The notes below the pieces were generated by a model that saw nothing but the letters and a program-made list of their open reading frames with translations, searched no databases and was not told the DNA's origin. The position numbers were made by a program, and so were the translations under genes. Shown in pieces: positions 1 to 6,844 of a stretch of 8,157 bases of DNA. Source of the DNA: an uncultured Bacteroidota bacterium (GTDB lineage: Bacteria; Bacteroidota; Bacteroidia; Chitinophagales; Chitinophagaceae); assembly GCA_946479055.1 (NCBI GenBank), contig CAMLEX010000191.1, forward strand, positions 1-8,157. The letters run 5' to 3'. Position 1 is the first letter of the stretch, and each line of letters opens with the position of its first letter.

Positions 1-1
1 A

Positions 2-2050
2 TTTACTGTTGGTGAAAAGATCGGTAAAGAAAAGGGGAGATATGTAGGCCCTGATTTTTTTAATTTGTTCAGTTTCCCTTTGCTGAAAGGAAATAAAGCA
101 ACAGCTTTATCGACACCAGATAATATTGTGATTTCCCGGAAAATTGCCGATAAGTATTTTGGCAAACAAGATCCTATTGGTAAGAGTATCCGTATAAATG
201 ATAATAGAGATTACCTGGTAAGTGGGATAGTCGCCGACGCTCCGGAAAACTCTACTCTTACATTCGATTTTGTCATGCCCAGTCAGCACGGTTTTGAGGA
301 CAGTCATTGGATGATTGATGGCTGGAATCATTTTGGGCCCTCGACTTATGTGATGCTGCGCAGCGATGCTTCTCTGGCCGGCGTAAATGCTAAACTAAAA
401 GACTTTTTATACAAACAGGACAAAGTTCTTAATGATAAAGTGATCTCATTGCAATTATTCAGGGACAGGTACCTCTATTCACGATTCACCAACGGAATTG
501 CCGACGGAGGACGTATAGAATATGTCCGGCTGTTTTCCGTTATTGCCATTTTTATTCTGCTGATCGCATGTATCAATTTTATGAACCTCGCTACGGCTCG
601 TTCTGCCAAACGTTCACGGGAAGTAGGTGTAAGAAAAGTGGCGGGCGCCATGAAAGGAACATTAGTCCGACAGTTTCTGTTTGAAGCAATCATCACCACA
701 ATCCTTTCTGTATTGGTCGCCTTAGCGCTGGTTATTCTTTTATTGCCATTCTTCAATCAGCTTACAGAAAAAAACGTTTCGTTGCATATTGGTGATCCTT
801 CGCTTATCATCACATTGCTTTTACTTACATTGATCACAGGATTTATTGCCGGGAGTTACCCTGCATTATTCCTATCGTCCTTAAAGCCCATTTCCGTTTT
901 GAAGGGAAGTTTGAAATTTAAAAACGCAGATAAAATTTTTCGCAAAGGACTGGTTGTTTTTCAATTCACTTTATCAATCTTATTAATCATTTGTACAATC
1001 GTTGTATATAAGCAGATGAACTACGTGCAGGAAAAAAACCTTGGACTTGACCGTTCCCGGCTTATCTATATGCCTGTTGAAGGTGATCTTGTTAAGAACT
1101 ATGAAAATTTCAAACGTGAAGTGCAGTTATCCGGAAATATCGAGAACATTTCTTTTTGCGGAACAGAGCCCACCAATGTAGGATGGTGGTCTCCCGGTAT
1201 GCAATGGGAAGGAAAAGATCCGGAGGATAAAACACTGTTTGCGCAGGTAGAGGTTAGTTATGATTTTCTGAAGACTATGAAGATTGATCTTGTTGAAGGC
1301 AGGGATTTTTCTCCATCGCTTCCTACGGATTCAACCAATTTCATCATAAACGAGGCGGCAGCAAAATATATGAAGATGCAGCATCCTGTTGGGGCTTCAT
1401 TTTCTCATGGCAATATGAAGGGAAAAATTATCGGGCTTGTAAAAGATTATCATTTTCGTTCGCTGCACAACCCTGTTGCTCCGGCATTTATTAATCTTGC
1501 TCCGGAACCGGAAAGTGGTATCGCTATTATACGTGCCTGGCCGAATAAAATAAAACAGACGCTGGCCACAATAGAGGCCGTCTCAAAGAAATATAATTCC
1601 AAGTATCCCTTTGACTATTCATTTGTAGATGATGACCTGAAAAGACAATATCATAGTGAGATGACAGTAGGACAGCTTGCCGGTGTATTTGCTTTCATCG
1701 CCATTTTTATTTCGTGTATGGGATTATTCGGACTTTCAATGTTTATGGCAGAGCAACGTGCCAAAGAGATCGGCATCCGGAAAGTAATAGGCGCTTCTGT
1801 TTCAGGAATTGTGGCTTTGCTTTCACAAAATTTTTTAGTGCTGGTCGTAATTGCTTTTCTTATTGCATCACCGGTTGCATGGTGGGCAATGAATAAATGG
1901 CTGCAGGATTTTGCCTACAGAACAGATATTGGTTGGACAGTATTTGCTGGTACGGCATTAATGGCTTTGTGTATTGCGATGCTTACTATAAGCTTCCAGG
2001 CAATTAGAGCGGCCATTGCTAATCCTGTAAAATCATTACGGACAGAATAA
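2..2050 (+). CDS. FtsX/MacB-type ABC transporter permease 1, 5'-partial
   Basis: Integral inner-membrane permease of the MacB-core/FtsX family; substrate unknown. The frame is open from base 2, giving 682 residues. Aligning its YVGPDFF motif with YAEPDYF of permease 3 (residue 118 there) implies that about 105 N-terminal residues, including TM1, lie left of the window. The TTG at 65 is internal, because homology continues upstream of it. Visible in order: the rest of extracytoplasmic core 1 (FSFPLLKGN, KYFGKQDPIGK, APENSTLTFDF); TM2 (about 527-590) followed by TARSAKRSREVGVRKVAGA; TM3 (about 680-750); TM4 ending in GSYPALFLSS (about 802-875); TM5 (about 945-1010); core 2 with EGRDFS and KDYHFRSLH; TM6 (about 1676-1745) followed by EQRAKEIGIRKVIGA; TM7 (about 1835-1895); TM8 (about 1932-1995). 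It ends in AIANPVKSLRTE, the normal family C-terminus. The next permease starts 13 nt downstream. The family call is firm; an exporter or lipoprotein-release role would be guesswork. Confidence 0.93.
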   Translation, partial: FTVGEKIGKEKGRYVGPDFFNLFSFPLLKGNKATALSTPDNIVISRKIADKYFGKQDPIGKSIRINDNRDYLVSGIVADAPENSTLTFDFVMPSQHGFEDSHWMIDGWNHFGPSTYVMLRSDASLAGVNAKLKDFLYKQDKVLNDKVISLQLFRDRYLYSRFTNGIADGGRIEYVRLFSVIAIFILLIACINFMNLATARSAKRSREVGVRKVAGAMKGTLVRQFLFEAIITTILSVLVALALVILLLPFFNQLTEKNVSLHIGDPSLIITLLLLTLITGFIAGSYPALFLSSLKPISVLKGSLKFKNADKIFRKGLVVFQFTLSILLIICTIVVYKQMNYVQEKNLGLDRSRLIYMPVEGDLVKNYENFKREVQLSGNIENISFCGTEPTNVGWWSPGMQWEGKDPEDKTLFAQVEVSYDFLKTMKIDLVEGRDFSPSLPTDSTNFIINEAAAKYMKMQHPVGASFSHGNMKGKIIGLVKDYHFRSLHNPVAPAFINLAPEPESGIAIIRAWPNKIKQTLATIEAVSKKYNSKYPFDYSFVDDDLKRQYHSEMTVGQLAGVFAFIAIFISCMGLFGLSMFMAEQRAKEIGIRKVIGASVSGIVALLSQNFLVLVVIAFLIASPVAWWAMNKWLQDFAYRTDIGWTVFAGTALMALCIAMLTISFQAIRAAIANPVKSLRTE

Positions 2051-2061
2051 AAATCATTAAG
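2051..2061 (+). repeat. Partial gene-end repeat in the 1/2 spacer
   Basis: AAATCATTAAG directly follows the TAA of permease 1. Its first nine bases repeat 2030-2038, the codons for K-S-L of the gene's own tail, exactly 21 nt (seven codons) earlier. Together with the preceding TAA it forms TAAAAATCATTAAG (2048-2061), which recurs unchanged at 6811-6824 in the 3/4 spacer. It also forms the A-rich leader just before ATG 2064, so a role in translation initiation is an alternative reading. Confidence 0.5.
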
Positions 2062-2063
2062 CC

Positions 2064-4247
2064 ATGATAAAAAACAATATTAAAATCGCATTCCGCAGCT
2101 TGCTGAAGCATAAAGTATTTTCATTTATCAACATATTTGGATTAGCTGTCAGTATCGCCGCATGCTTTTTAATCTTTTTATATGTGAGTCTTGAAACCAG
2201 CTATGATAATTTTCATTCGAAAGCTGACCGCATCTATCGCGTTGTTGCCGATGTGAGGACGCCGACGGAAACGATCAAATCAAGCGTAATTACCTCCCCT
2301 GTTGCCATTAATCTCAAAAAGGATTTTCCGGAAATAGAAGATGCAGTACGTATTGCACCGGAGGGGCTTCTTGTGAAAAAAGGAAACGTTAAGTTCCAGG
2401 AAGAAAAATCAGTATTGGCTGATTCCACCTTATTTAATGTATTTGATTTTCCGCTGGTAGCTGGTAGTAAAAATACGGCGCTCGTTGAACCTATGAGTGT
2501 TGTCATCTCTCAAACTGCAGCAAAAAGATATTTTGGCAATACGAACCCGATGGGCCAGGAACTACAGATTACCGGTGCAGCCATTAATGCGAAGATTACC
2601 GGGGTAATGAAAGATATACCAAAGAATTCGCAGATAGAAGCGGATATGATTTTATCGCAGTCATCTTCGAAGCAGGTAAGTGGTTTTCCCATGTCGGACA
2701 GTGAATGGACCAACCATACCAACTATACTTATATCCTTGTAAAACCTCACACCGATGTAAAAGCGCTGGAAGCAAAGTTTCCAGCCTTCCAGGAATTTCA
2801 TAATGGCGAGCAAGCCAAAAAATTGCAGATGCAGGATTATTTAAGCCTTGAACCATTGCGGGATGTATATCTTCATTCAAAACGAGGTGGATTTATAAGC
2901 GGTAACATTAATAATGTTTATATTTTTTCCGCTATTGCTGTATTTATATTACTGATTGCTTGTGTGAATTTTATTAATCTTACTACGGCACGAAGTGCTG
3001 AACGTGCAAAGGAAGTAGGCATACGAAAAGTTGCTGGCGCGGTTCGTTTTCAGTTGGCAAGGCAATTTATCAGCGAAAGTGTAATTATCTGCCTGATCGC
3101 ATTTATAGTGTCACTTGCTTTATCAGCTATTGCTCTTCCATTGTTTAACCAGCTTGCCGGTAAGGAAATCAGCGACAGCATATTTACTAATCCTTTGCAT
3201 ATTGCAGGCTTGTTCATTCTTTCTGTTTTCATAGGTTTGATTGCAGGATTTTATCCATCTCTGGTCTTATCTTCTTTTAAGCCGGTAAGTGTATTGAAAG
3301 GGCGCTTTTCTACGGGCACAAGGGGTTTGATACTAAGAAAAAGCCTGGTTGTTTTTCAGTTTACTATTTCGATTGTACTTATTGTTGCGACCATCATTGT
3401 ATACAGGCAATTGAATTATATGCGCAGCCAGGAACTTGGCTTCAGCAAGGAGCAGACCATTGTTATCAATACCAATTACGATAAAAATAAAGACGCATTT
3501 AAACAATCGTTATCCGCTATACCAGGGGTTTTATCATCTGTTTATTCCTCACATGTACCTGGGGGTGGTTCCAATTCTGCATACTCTAAGGTTGAGAATA
3601 AAAACGGGGAAATGCAGAAAAGTAATCTTGATTTATATTTTGTTGACTTCGATTATATAAAGCAATACAATTTAAAACTGGCTGCGGGAAGAGGGTTCTC
3701 AAAAGATTTTGCCACGGACAGCAGCCAGGCGATGGTAATCAACGAAGCCGCATCAAAAATGTTGGGCTATGCTACTCCGCAGGAAGCTATTGGAAGAAAA
3801 TTTGACCAATGGGGAAGAAAAGGAAAAATTATTGGCGTATTAAAAGATTTTCATTACAAATCATTGCAGCAGAATGTGCCGCCATTAGTTATGCGTTTTG
3901 AGCCCTGGGCATTGGGAATGATCTCTGTAAAAGTATCAGCTGCAAACTTGCCGGCCACCTTAAAAGCAATTGGTAGTACATGGGGTCAGCTTATTCCGAA
4001 CCGCCCATTTGAATATAACTTTTTAGATGAATTTTTTGACAGGCAGTACCGGGCTGAAGATCATTTCGGTAATCTGTTTTTCAATTTTGCTGTGCTCGCC
4101 ATTTTTATTTCCTGTCTCGGTTTGCTTGGCCTTTCATCCTATAGTACTATGCAGCGTACAAAAGAAATTGGCATAAGAAAAGTATTGGGAGCTAATGTAA
4201 CAGGGATAGTAAATCTATTGTCCATCGAATTTATAAAACTGGTGTAG
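2064..4247 (+). CDS. FtsX/MacB-type ABC transporter permease 2, C-terminally truncated by in-frame TAG
   Basis: Second paralogue, 727 aa as read. The start is ATG 2064 (MIKNNIKIAFRSLLKHK), which fits the family N-terminus; the leader is A-rich with no Shine-Dalgarno. Order: TM1 (about residues 19-41); core 1 (FDFPLVAGS, RYFGNTNPMGQ, IPKNSQIEAD); TM2 (286-306) followed by TARSAERAKEVGIRKVAGA; TM3 (338-362); TM4 ending in GFYPSLVLSSF (377-400); TM5 (422-450); core 2 with GKIIGVLKDFHYKSL and LDEFFDRQYRAED; TM6 (668-693) followed by QRTKEIGIRKVLGA. Translation stops at TAG 4245-4247, just inside TM7 (..IEFIKLV). Paralogues run about 65 residues further, and the same frame resumes family sequence after the stop, up to 4448. 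The undamaged gene would have 795 codons including the final stop. Without TM7 and TM8 the second module is incomplete, so the product is probably non-functional unless the stop is read through or is a sequence error. Confidence 0.9.
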   Translation: MIKNNIKIAFRSLLKHKVFSFINIFGLAVSIAACFLIFLYVSLETSYDNFHSKADRIYRVVADVRTPTETIKSSVITSPVAINLKKDFPEIEDAVRIAPEGLLVKKGNVKFQEEKSVLADSTLFNVFDFPLVAGSKNTALVEPMSVVISQTAAKRYFGNTNPMGQELQITGAAINAKITGVMKDIPKNSQIEADMILSQSSSKQVSGFPMSDSEWTNHTNYTYILVKPHTDVKALEAKFPAFQEFHNGEQAKKLQMQDYLSLEPLRDVYLHSKRGGFISGNINNVYIFSAIAVFILLIACVNFINLTTARSAERAKEVGIRKVAGAVRFQLARQFISESVIICLIAFIVSLALSAIALPLFNQLAGKEISDSIFTNPLHIAGLFILSVFIGLIAGFYPSLVLSSFKPVSVLKGRFSTGTRGLILRKSLVVFQFTISIVLIVATIIVYRQLNYMRSQELGFSKEQTIVINTNYDKNKDAFKQSLSAIPGVLSSVYSSHVPGGGSNSAYSKVENKNGEMQKSNLDLYFVDFDYIKQYNLKLAAGRGFSKDFATDSSQAMVINEAASKMLGYATPQEAIGRKFDQWGRKGKIIGVLKDFHYKSLQQNVPPLVMRFEPWALGMISVKVSAANLPATLKAIGSTWGQLIPNRPFEYNFLDEFFDRQYRAEDHFGNLFFNFAVLAIFISCLGLLGLSSYSTMQRTKEIGIRKVLGANVTGIVNLLSIEFIKLV

Positions 4248-4286
4248 ATCTCGTTGGTCAAAGAATCAAAAAAAAAAAAATTAGGA
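4245..4286 (+). other. Length-preserving scrambled patch with TAG stop and 13-A run in permease 2
   Basis: Fourteen codons where paralogues encode TM7. Permease 1 reads VIAFLIASPVAWWA here; permease 2 reads stop, then ISLVKESKKKKLG. The tract at 4268-4280 is 13 consecutive A. Both flanks align with permease 1 without a gap. The residual IS-LV and S positions look like a hydrophobic helix with scattered changes, several of them to A; for example, TAG is one base from TTG (Leu). This may be real local decay or a low-quality consensus. Confidence 0.8.
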
Positions 4287-4448
4287 ATGAATAAATGGCT
4301 GGAGGATTTTGCATATCGTACAAATATTACCTGGTGGATATTCGGACTTGCAGGATTGGTGTCAGTGGTGATTGCATTTTCAACAATCAGTTTCCAGGCC
4401 ATCAAAGCGGCGATTGCAAATCCTGTGAAAAGTTTGAGAACAGAATAA
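4248..4448 (+). pseudogene. Detached C-terminal end of permease 2 (TM8 and family tail)
   Basis: This segment continues in the same reading frame as permease 2 after its TAG. From ATG 4287 the translation (MNKWLEDFAYRTNITWWIF..) matches the equivalent part of permease 1 (MNKWLQDFAYRTDIGWTVF..), then TM8 (about 4335-4391) and AIANPVKSLRTE with stop TAA 4446-4448. From the shared FI/FL position to MNKWL, permeases 1 and 2 have the same number of codons (24, counting the TAG), so there is no net frameshift. It is best annotated as part of one interrupted gene, 2064-4448. ATG 4287 follows an A-rich stretch and could in principle start a 53-aa one-TM protein, but nothing else supports an independent gene. 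Confidence 0.82.
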
Positions 4449-4459
4449 AAAGTATAGCC
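4449..4459 (+). promoter_or_regulatory. A-rich 11-nt leader between permease 2 tail and permease 3
   Basis: AAAGTATAGCC lies between TAA 4446-4448 and ATG 4460. It has no GGAGG-like element. The 'GCCATGATAAAAAAC' context is shared with the permease 2 start (2061-2075), which supports this ATG as the true start and fits the A-rich, Shine-Dalgarno-poor initiation usual in Bacteroidota. There is no room for a promoter of its own. Confidence 0.45.
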
Positions 4460-6808
4460 ATGATAAAAAACTATTTCAAGATCTCCTGGAGAAACCTGGT
4501 TAAGAATAAAACAACCTCACTCATTAATATTAGCGGGCTATCCATTGGTTTGGCAGTGGCCATCATTATTATGTTTTGGGTGTCTGAAGAATATAGCTAT
4601 AATAAATTTCATACGCATTTGCCCAATATCTATTCTATAATGCAAAATGAAAGGCAGGGGGGCGAAATCTACACTACTCAATCTGTCCCTGGGCCATTGG
4701 TGGCAGCCCTGCGCAGTGAAATACCTGAGATAAAATATGCGGCCCGGGTAAGTTATCCCGGCCAGCAATTGATGAATACCGGTGATAAAAGCATTTATGA
4801 AAACGGCATGTATGCAGAGCCGGATTATTTTAAGATCATGAGTTTTCCTGCTTTGGCAGGTAACCCCGAGGCAGCTCTCCGTGAACCCGGAGCGGTTGTA
4901 ATCACAGAACGTACAGCAAAAAAATTATTTGGAAAGGAGGATCCGATGGGCAAACTAATTACCCATAATAATATACATGGGTTAAAGGTTGGCGCAGTTA
5001 TTAAAGATGTGCCAACAAACAGCAGTTTTACGTTTGATGTAGTGTTGCCATTTAGCATTTATGAAAAAGAAAACAATGGCTGGATAAACAAATGGGATAA
5101 TAATTCACTACTTACCTGGGTAGAACTAAAACCAGAAACAAATCTTACAAGGTTGAATGAAAAGCTACGGAAACTCATTCAACAAAAGCGAAATGATGCC
5201 GCACCTGAATTATTTGCTTATCCTCTTTCTGAACTGGCTATGCATGGCAAATTTAAAAATGGTAAACCAGATGGCGGTCGCATAGAGATGTTGATTATGT
5301 TGAGTATTCTCGGCTTATTCGTATTGGTGATAGCCTGCATAAATTTTATGAACCTTAGCACTGCCCGTTCAGAACGAAGAGCAAGGGAAGTCGGCGTAAG
5401 AAAATCGCTGGGAGCATCAAGAAAAAATCTCATTTTCCAATTTTTGAGCGAAGCTTTTTTATTGACATTTTTGGCACTTGTTGCAGGTATAATAGTAGCC
5501 AAAATGATCTTGCCCGGTTTTAATAACCTCACCGATAAAAATGTTTCGTTTGATGTTTTGAATTGGAAGGTCTGGGCTTCATTGATTGCAATAGGATTTT
5601 TCACGGGTCTGATATCCGGGAGTTACCCGGCATTTTTTTTAAGCCGTTTTCAACCTGTGAAAGTTTTGAAAGGGATGATCATAAGTAGTAAAGGTGGTTC
5701 CTTATTACGCAAAGGACTGGTAACATTCCAATTTATTATTTCTATATTCCTGATCATAGTTACGATAGTCGTATATAAACAAGTAAAATATGCCCAGGCA
5801 AGGCCAATCGGTTATAACCAGGAAAATCTGATTGAAATACCAGCAAGGGGAGATATGGCTGATAAATTCAAAATAGTAAAAAATGAACTGTTAGCAATTC
5901 CGGGTGTAAAAAGTGTATCAGCCGGTTCAGACGATCTTACCAGGTTCAATGCTTCGACTAACGGAATAGGCTGGCCGGGAAAAAGAGCAGACCAGGATTT
6001 TCCAATTGCTGTCACACATGTTCAATACGGCTGGACAAAAACAACAGGATTAAAAATTATAGAAGGCCGTGATTTTAGTTCCGAATATGGCAGTGATTCA
6101 CTCGCCTGTCTTATTAATCAGGCTGCTGTTAAAAAAATGGGACTTAAGGAACCTGTGATAGGAACAATGCTGAATAATAATAAGGTCATAGGTGTAATAG
6201 GCGATTTTGTTTATAATGATGCGTTTGCTTCCCCGGGGCCGTTGGTTGCTTATTTAAGTACTGGTAGTATGAGTCATTTTTTTGTACGCTTACAAAATGA
6301 TGAAAAATGGGAGAAAAATGTAGCAGGTATTGAACAAGCTGTGAAGAAAACAAATCCGAATTATCCATTTGAGTTTCATTTAACGGAAGAATCTTATCAA
6401 AGGAAATTTGAAGGCATACGATCAGGCGGACAATTTGCAAGCATCGTTGGCGTACTAGCCATTATTATTTCCTGTCTTGGCTTGTTTGCTCTTTCTGCTT
6501 TCGTGGCAGAACGACGCACTAAGGAGATAGGTGTACGCAAAGTGCTTGGTGCAGGTGCAGGAAGTATTTGGTTCTCGCTTTCAAAAGATTTTTTAAAACC
6601 TGTTTTTCTGGCTTTTATTCTTGCATCGCCATTGGCTGCATTGGCAATGCAGAAAATGCTTTCAACCATGGAATATCATATTCAGTTGTCGTGGTGGATG
6701 TTTGCGTTGGCAGGATTGCTGGCAATTCTGATCGCCATTGTTACGGTTAGTTTCCAGGGAATCAAAGCGGCAATTGCTAACCCGGTTCAGTCATTGCGAA
6801 CGGAGTGA
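4460..6808 (+). CDS. FtsX/MacB-type ABC transporter permease 3, complete
   Basis: The only complete, undamaged permease here, 782 aa. The start is ATG 4460 (MIKNYFKISWRNLVKNK), matching its paralogues. The frame is open back to 4295, but that part overlaps the permease 2 tail in another frame and lacks family sequence. Order by residue: TM1 (21-42); core 1 (about 45-270; MSFPALAGN, KLFGKEDPMGK, VPTNSSFTFDV); TM2 (275-295) followed by TARSERRAREVGVRKSLGA; TM3 (331-350); TM4 ending in GSYPAFFLS (370-393); TM5 (413-440); core 2 (about 440-655); TM6 (660-685) followed by ERRTKEIGVRKVLGA; TM7 (711-731); TM8 (744-764); tail AIANPVQSLRTE, stop TGA. Core 2 departs from permeases 1 and 2: the usual K-D-(Y/F)-H-(F/Y)-(R/K)-S-L motif is replaced by GDFVYNDAFASPGP. 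The gene lies 11 nt after the permease 2 tail, so co-transcription is likely. The substrate and ATPase partner are not visible. Confidence 0.95.
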   Translation: MIKNYFKISWRNLVKNKTTSLINISGLSIGLAVAIIIMFWVSEEYSYNKFHTHLPNIYSIMQNERQGGEIYTTQSVPGPLVAALRSEIPEIKYAARVSYPGQQLMNTGDKSIYENGMYAEPDYFKIMSFPALAGNPEAALREPGAVVITERTAKKLFGKEDPMGKLITHNNIHGLKVGAVIKDVPTNSSFTFDVVLPFSIYEKENNGWINKWDNNSLLTWVELKPETNLTRLNEKLRKLIQQKRNDAAPELFAYPLSELAMHGKFKNGKPDGGRIEMLIMLSILGLFVLVIACINFMNLSTARSERRAREVGVRKSLGASRKNLIFQFLSEAFLLTFLALVAGIIVAKMILPGFNNLTDKNVSFDVLNWKVWASLIAIGFFTGLISGSYPAFFLSRFQPVKVLKGMIISSKGGSLLRKGLVTFQFIISIFLIIVTIVVYKQVKYAQARPIGYNQENLIEIPARGDMADKFKIVKNELLAIPGVKSVSAGSDDLTRFNASTNGIGWPGKRADQDFPIAVTHVQYGWTKTTGLKIIEGRDFSSEYGSDSLACLINQAAVKKMGLKEPVIGTMLNNNKVIGVIGDFVYNDAFASPGPLVAYLSTGSMSHFFVRLQNDEKWEKNVAGIEQAVKKTNPNYPFEFHLTEESYQRKFEGIRSGGQFASIVGVLAIIISCLGLFALSAFVAERRTKEIGVRKVLGAGAGSIWFSLSKDFLKPVFLAFILASPLAALAMQKMLSTMEYHIQLSWWMFALAGLLAILIAIVTVSFQGIKAAIANPVQSLRTE

Positions 6809-6813
6809 AGTAA

Positions 6814-6834
6814 AAATCATTAAGAACGGAATAA
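6814..6834 (+). repeat. Ghost permease 3' end ('KSLRTE-stop') in the 3/4 spacer
   Basis: Read from 6814, this 21-nt stretch translates exactly to K-S-L-R-T-E-stop, the C-terminal signature of permeases 1 and 2, yet it lies after the TGA of permease 3. Counted by eye, it matches the permease 1 tail (2030-2050) at 18 of 21 positions and the adjacent permease 3 tail at 15 of 21. The bases before it resemble the GTAAAA of the permease 1 end with one extra A, and no longer frame it. It is probably a leftover of another copy's end. It has no coding role now. Confidence 0.65.
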
Positions 6835-6844
6835 AAATATTTCT

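Noticed and set aside
65..67. TTG at 65 as the start of permease 1
   Set aside because: The frame continues upstream to base 2 with family sequence (GRYVGPDFFN), so the true start is outside the window.
4268..4280. A13 run as a phase-variation switch of permease 2
   Set aside because: The TAG at 4245 precedes the run in the same frame, so slippage in the run cannot restore the full protein.
4295..4459. Upstream extension of permease 3 by 55 codons, overlapping the permease 2 tail
   Set aside because: The extension has no family resemblance and is only the permease 2 tail read in another frame; ATG 4460 begins the conserved MIKNYFK N-terminus.
5218..5604. 128-codon open frame on the minus strand, and other minus-strand frames such as 475-756, 2596-2880 and 6397-6669
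   Set aside because: All lie inside well-supported permease genes on the plus strand, have no recognisable domains and no spacing of their own; they are antisense shadows.
5633..5640. T8 run inside permease 3 as a contingency tract or terminator
   Set aside because: It is an ordinary Phe-codon stretch within TM4, with no GC-rich stem before it.
6809..6844. Internal promoter or terminator in the 36-nt spacer
   Set aside because: No inverted repeat followed by a T run is visible, and no clear Bacteroidota promoter pair (TTG / TAnnTTTG) could be placed; the content is better explained by the relic gene end.
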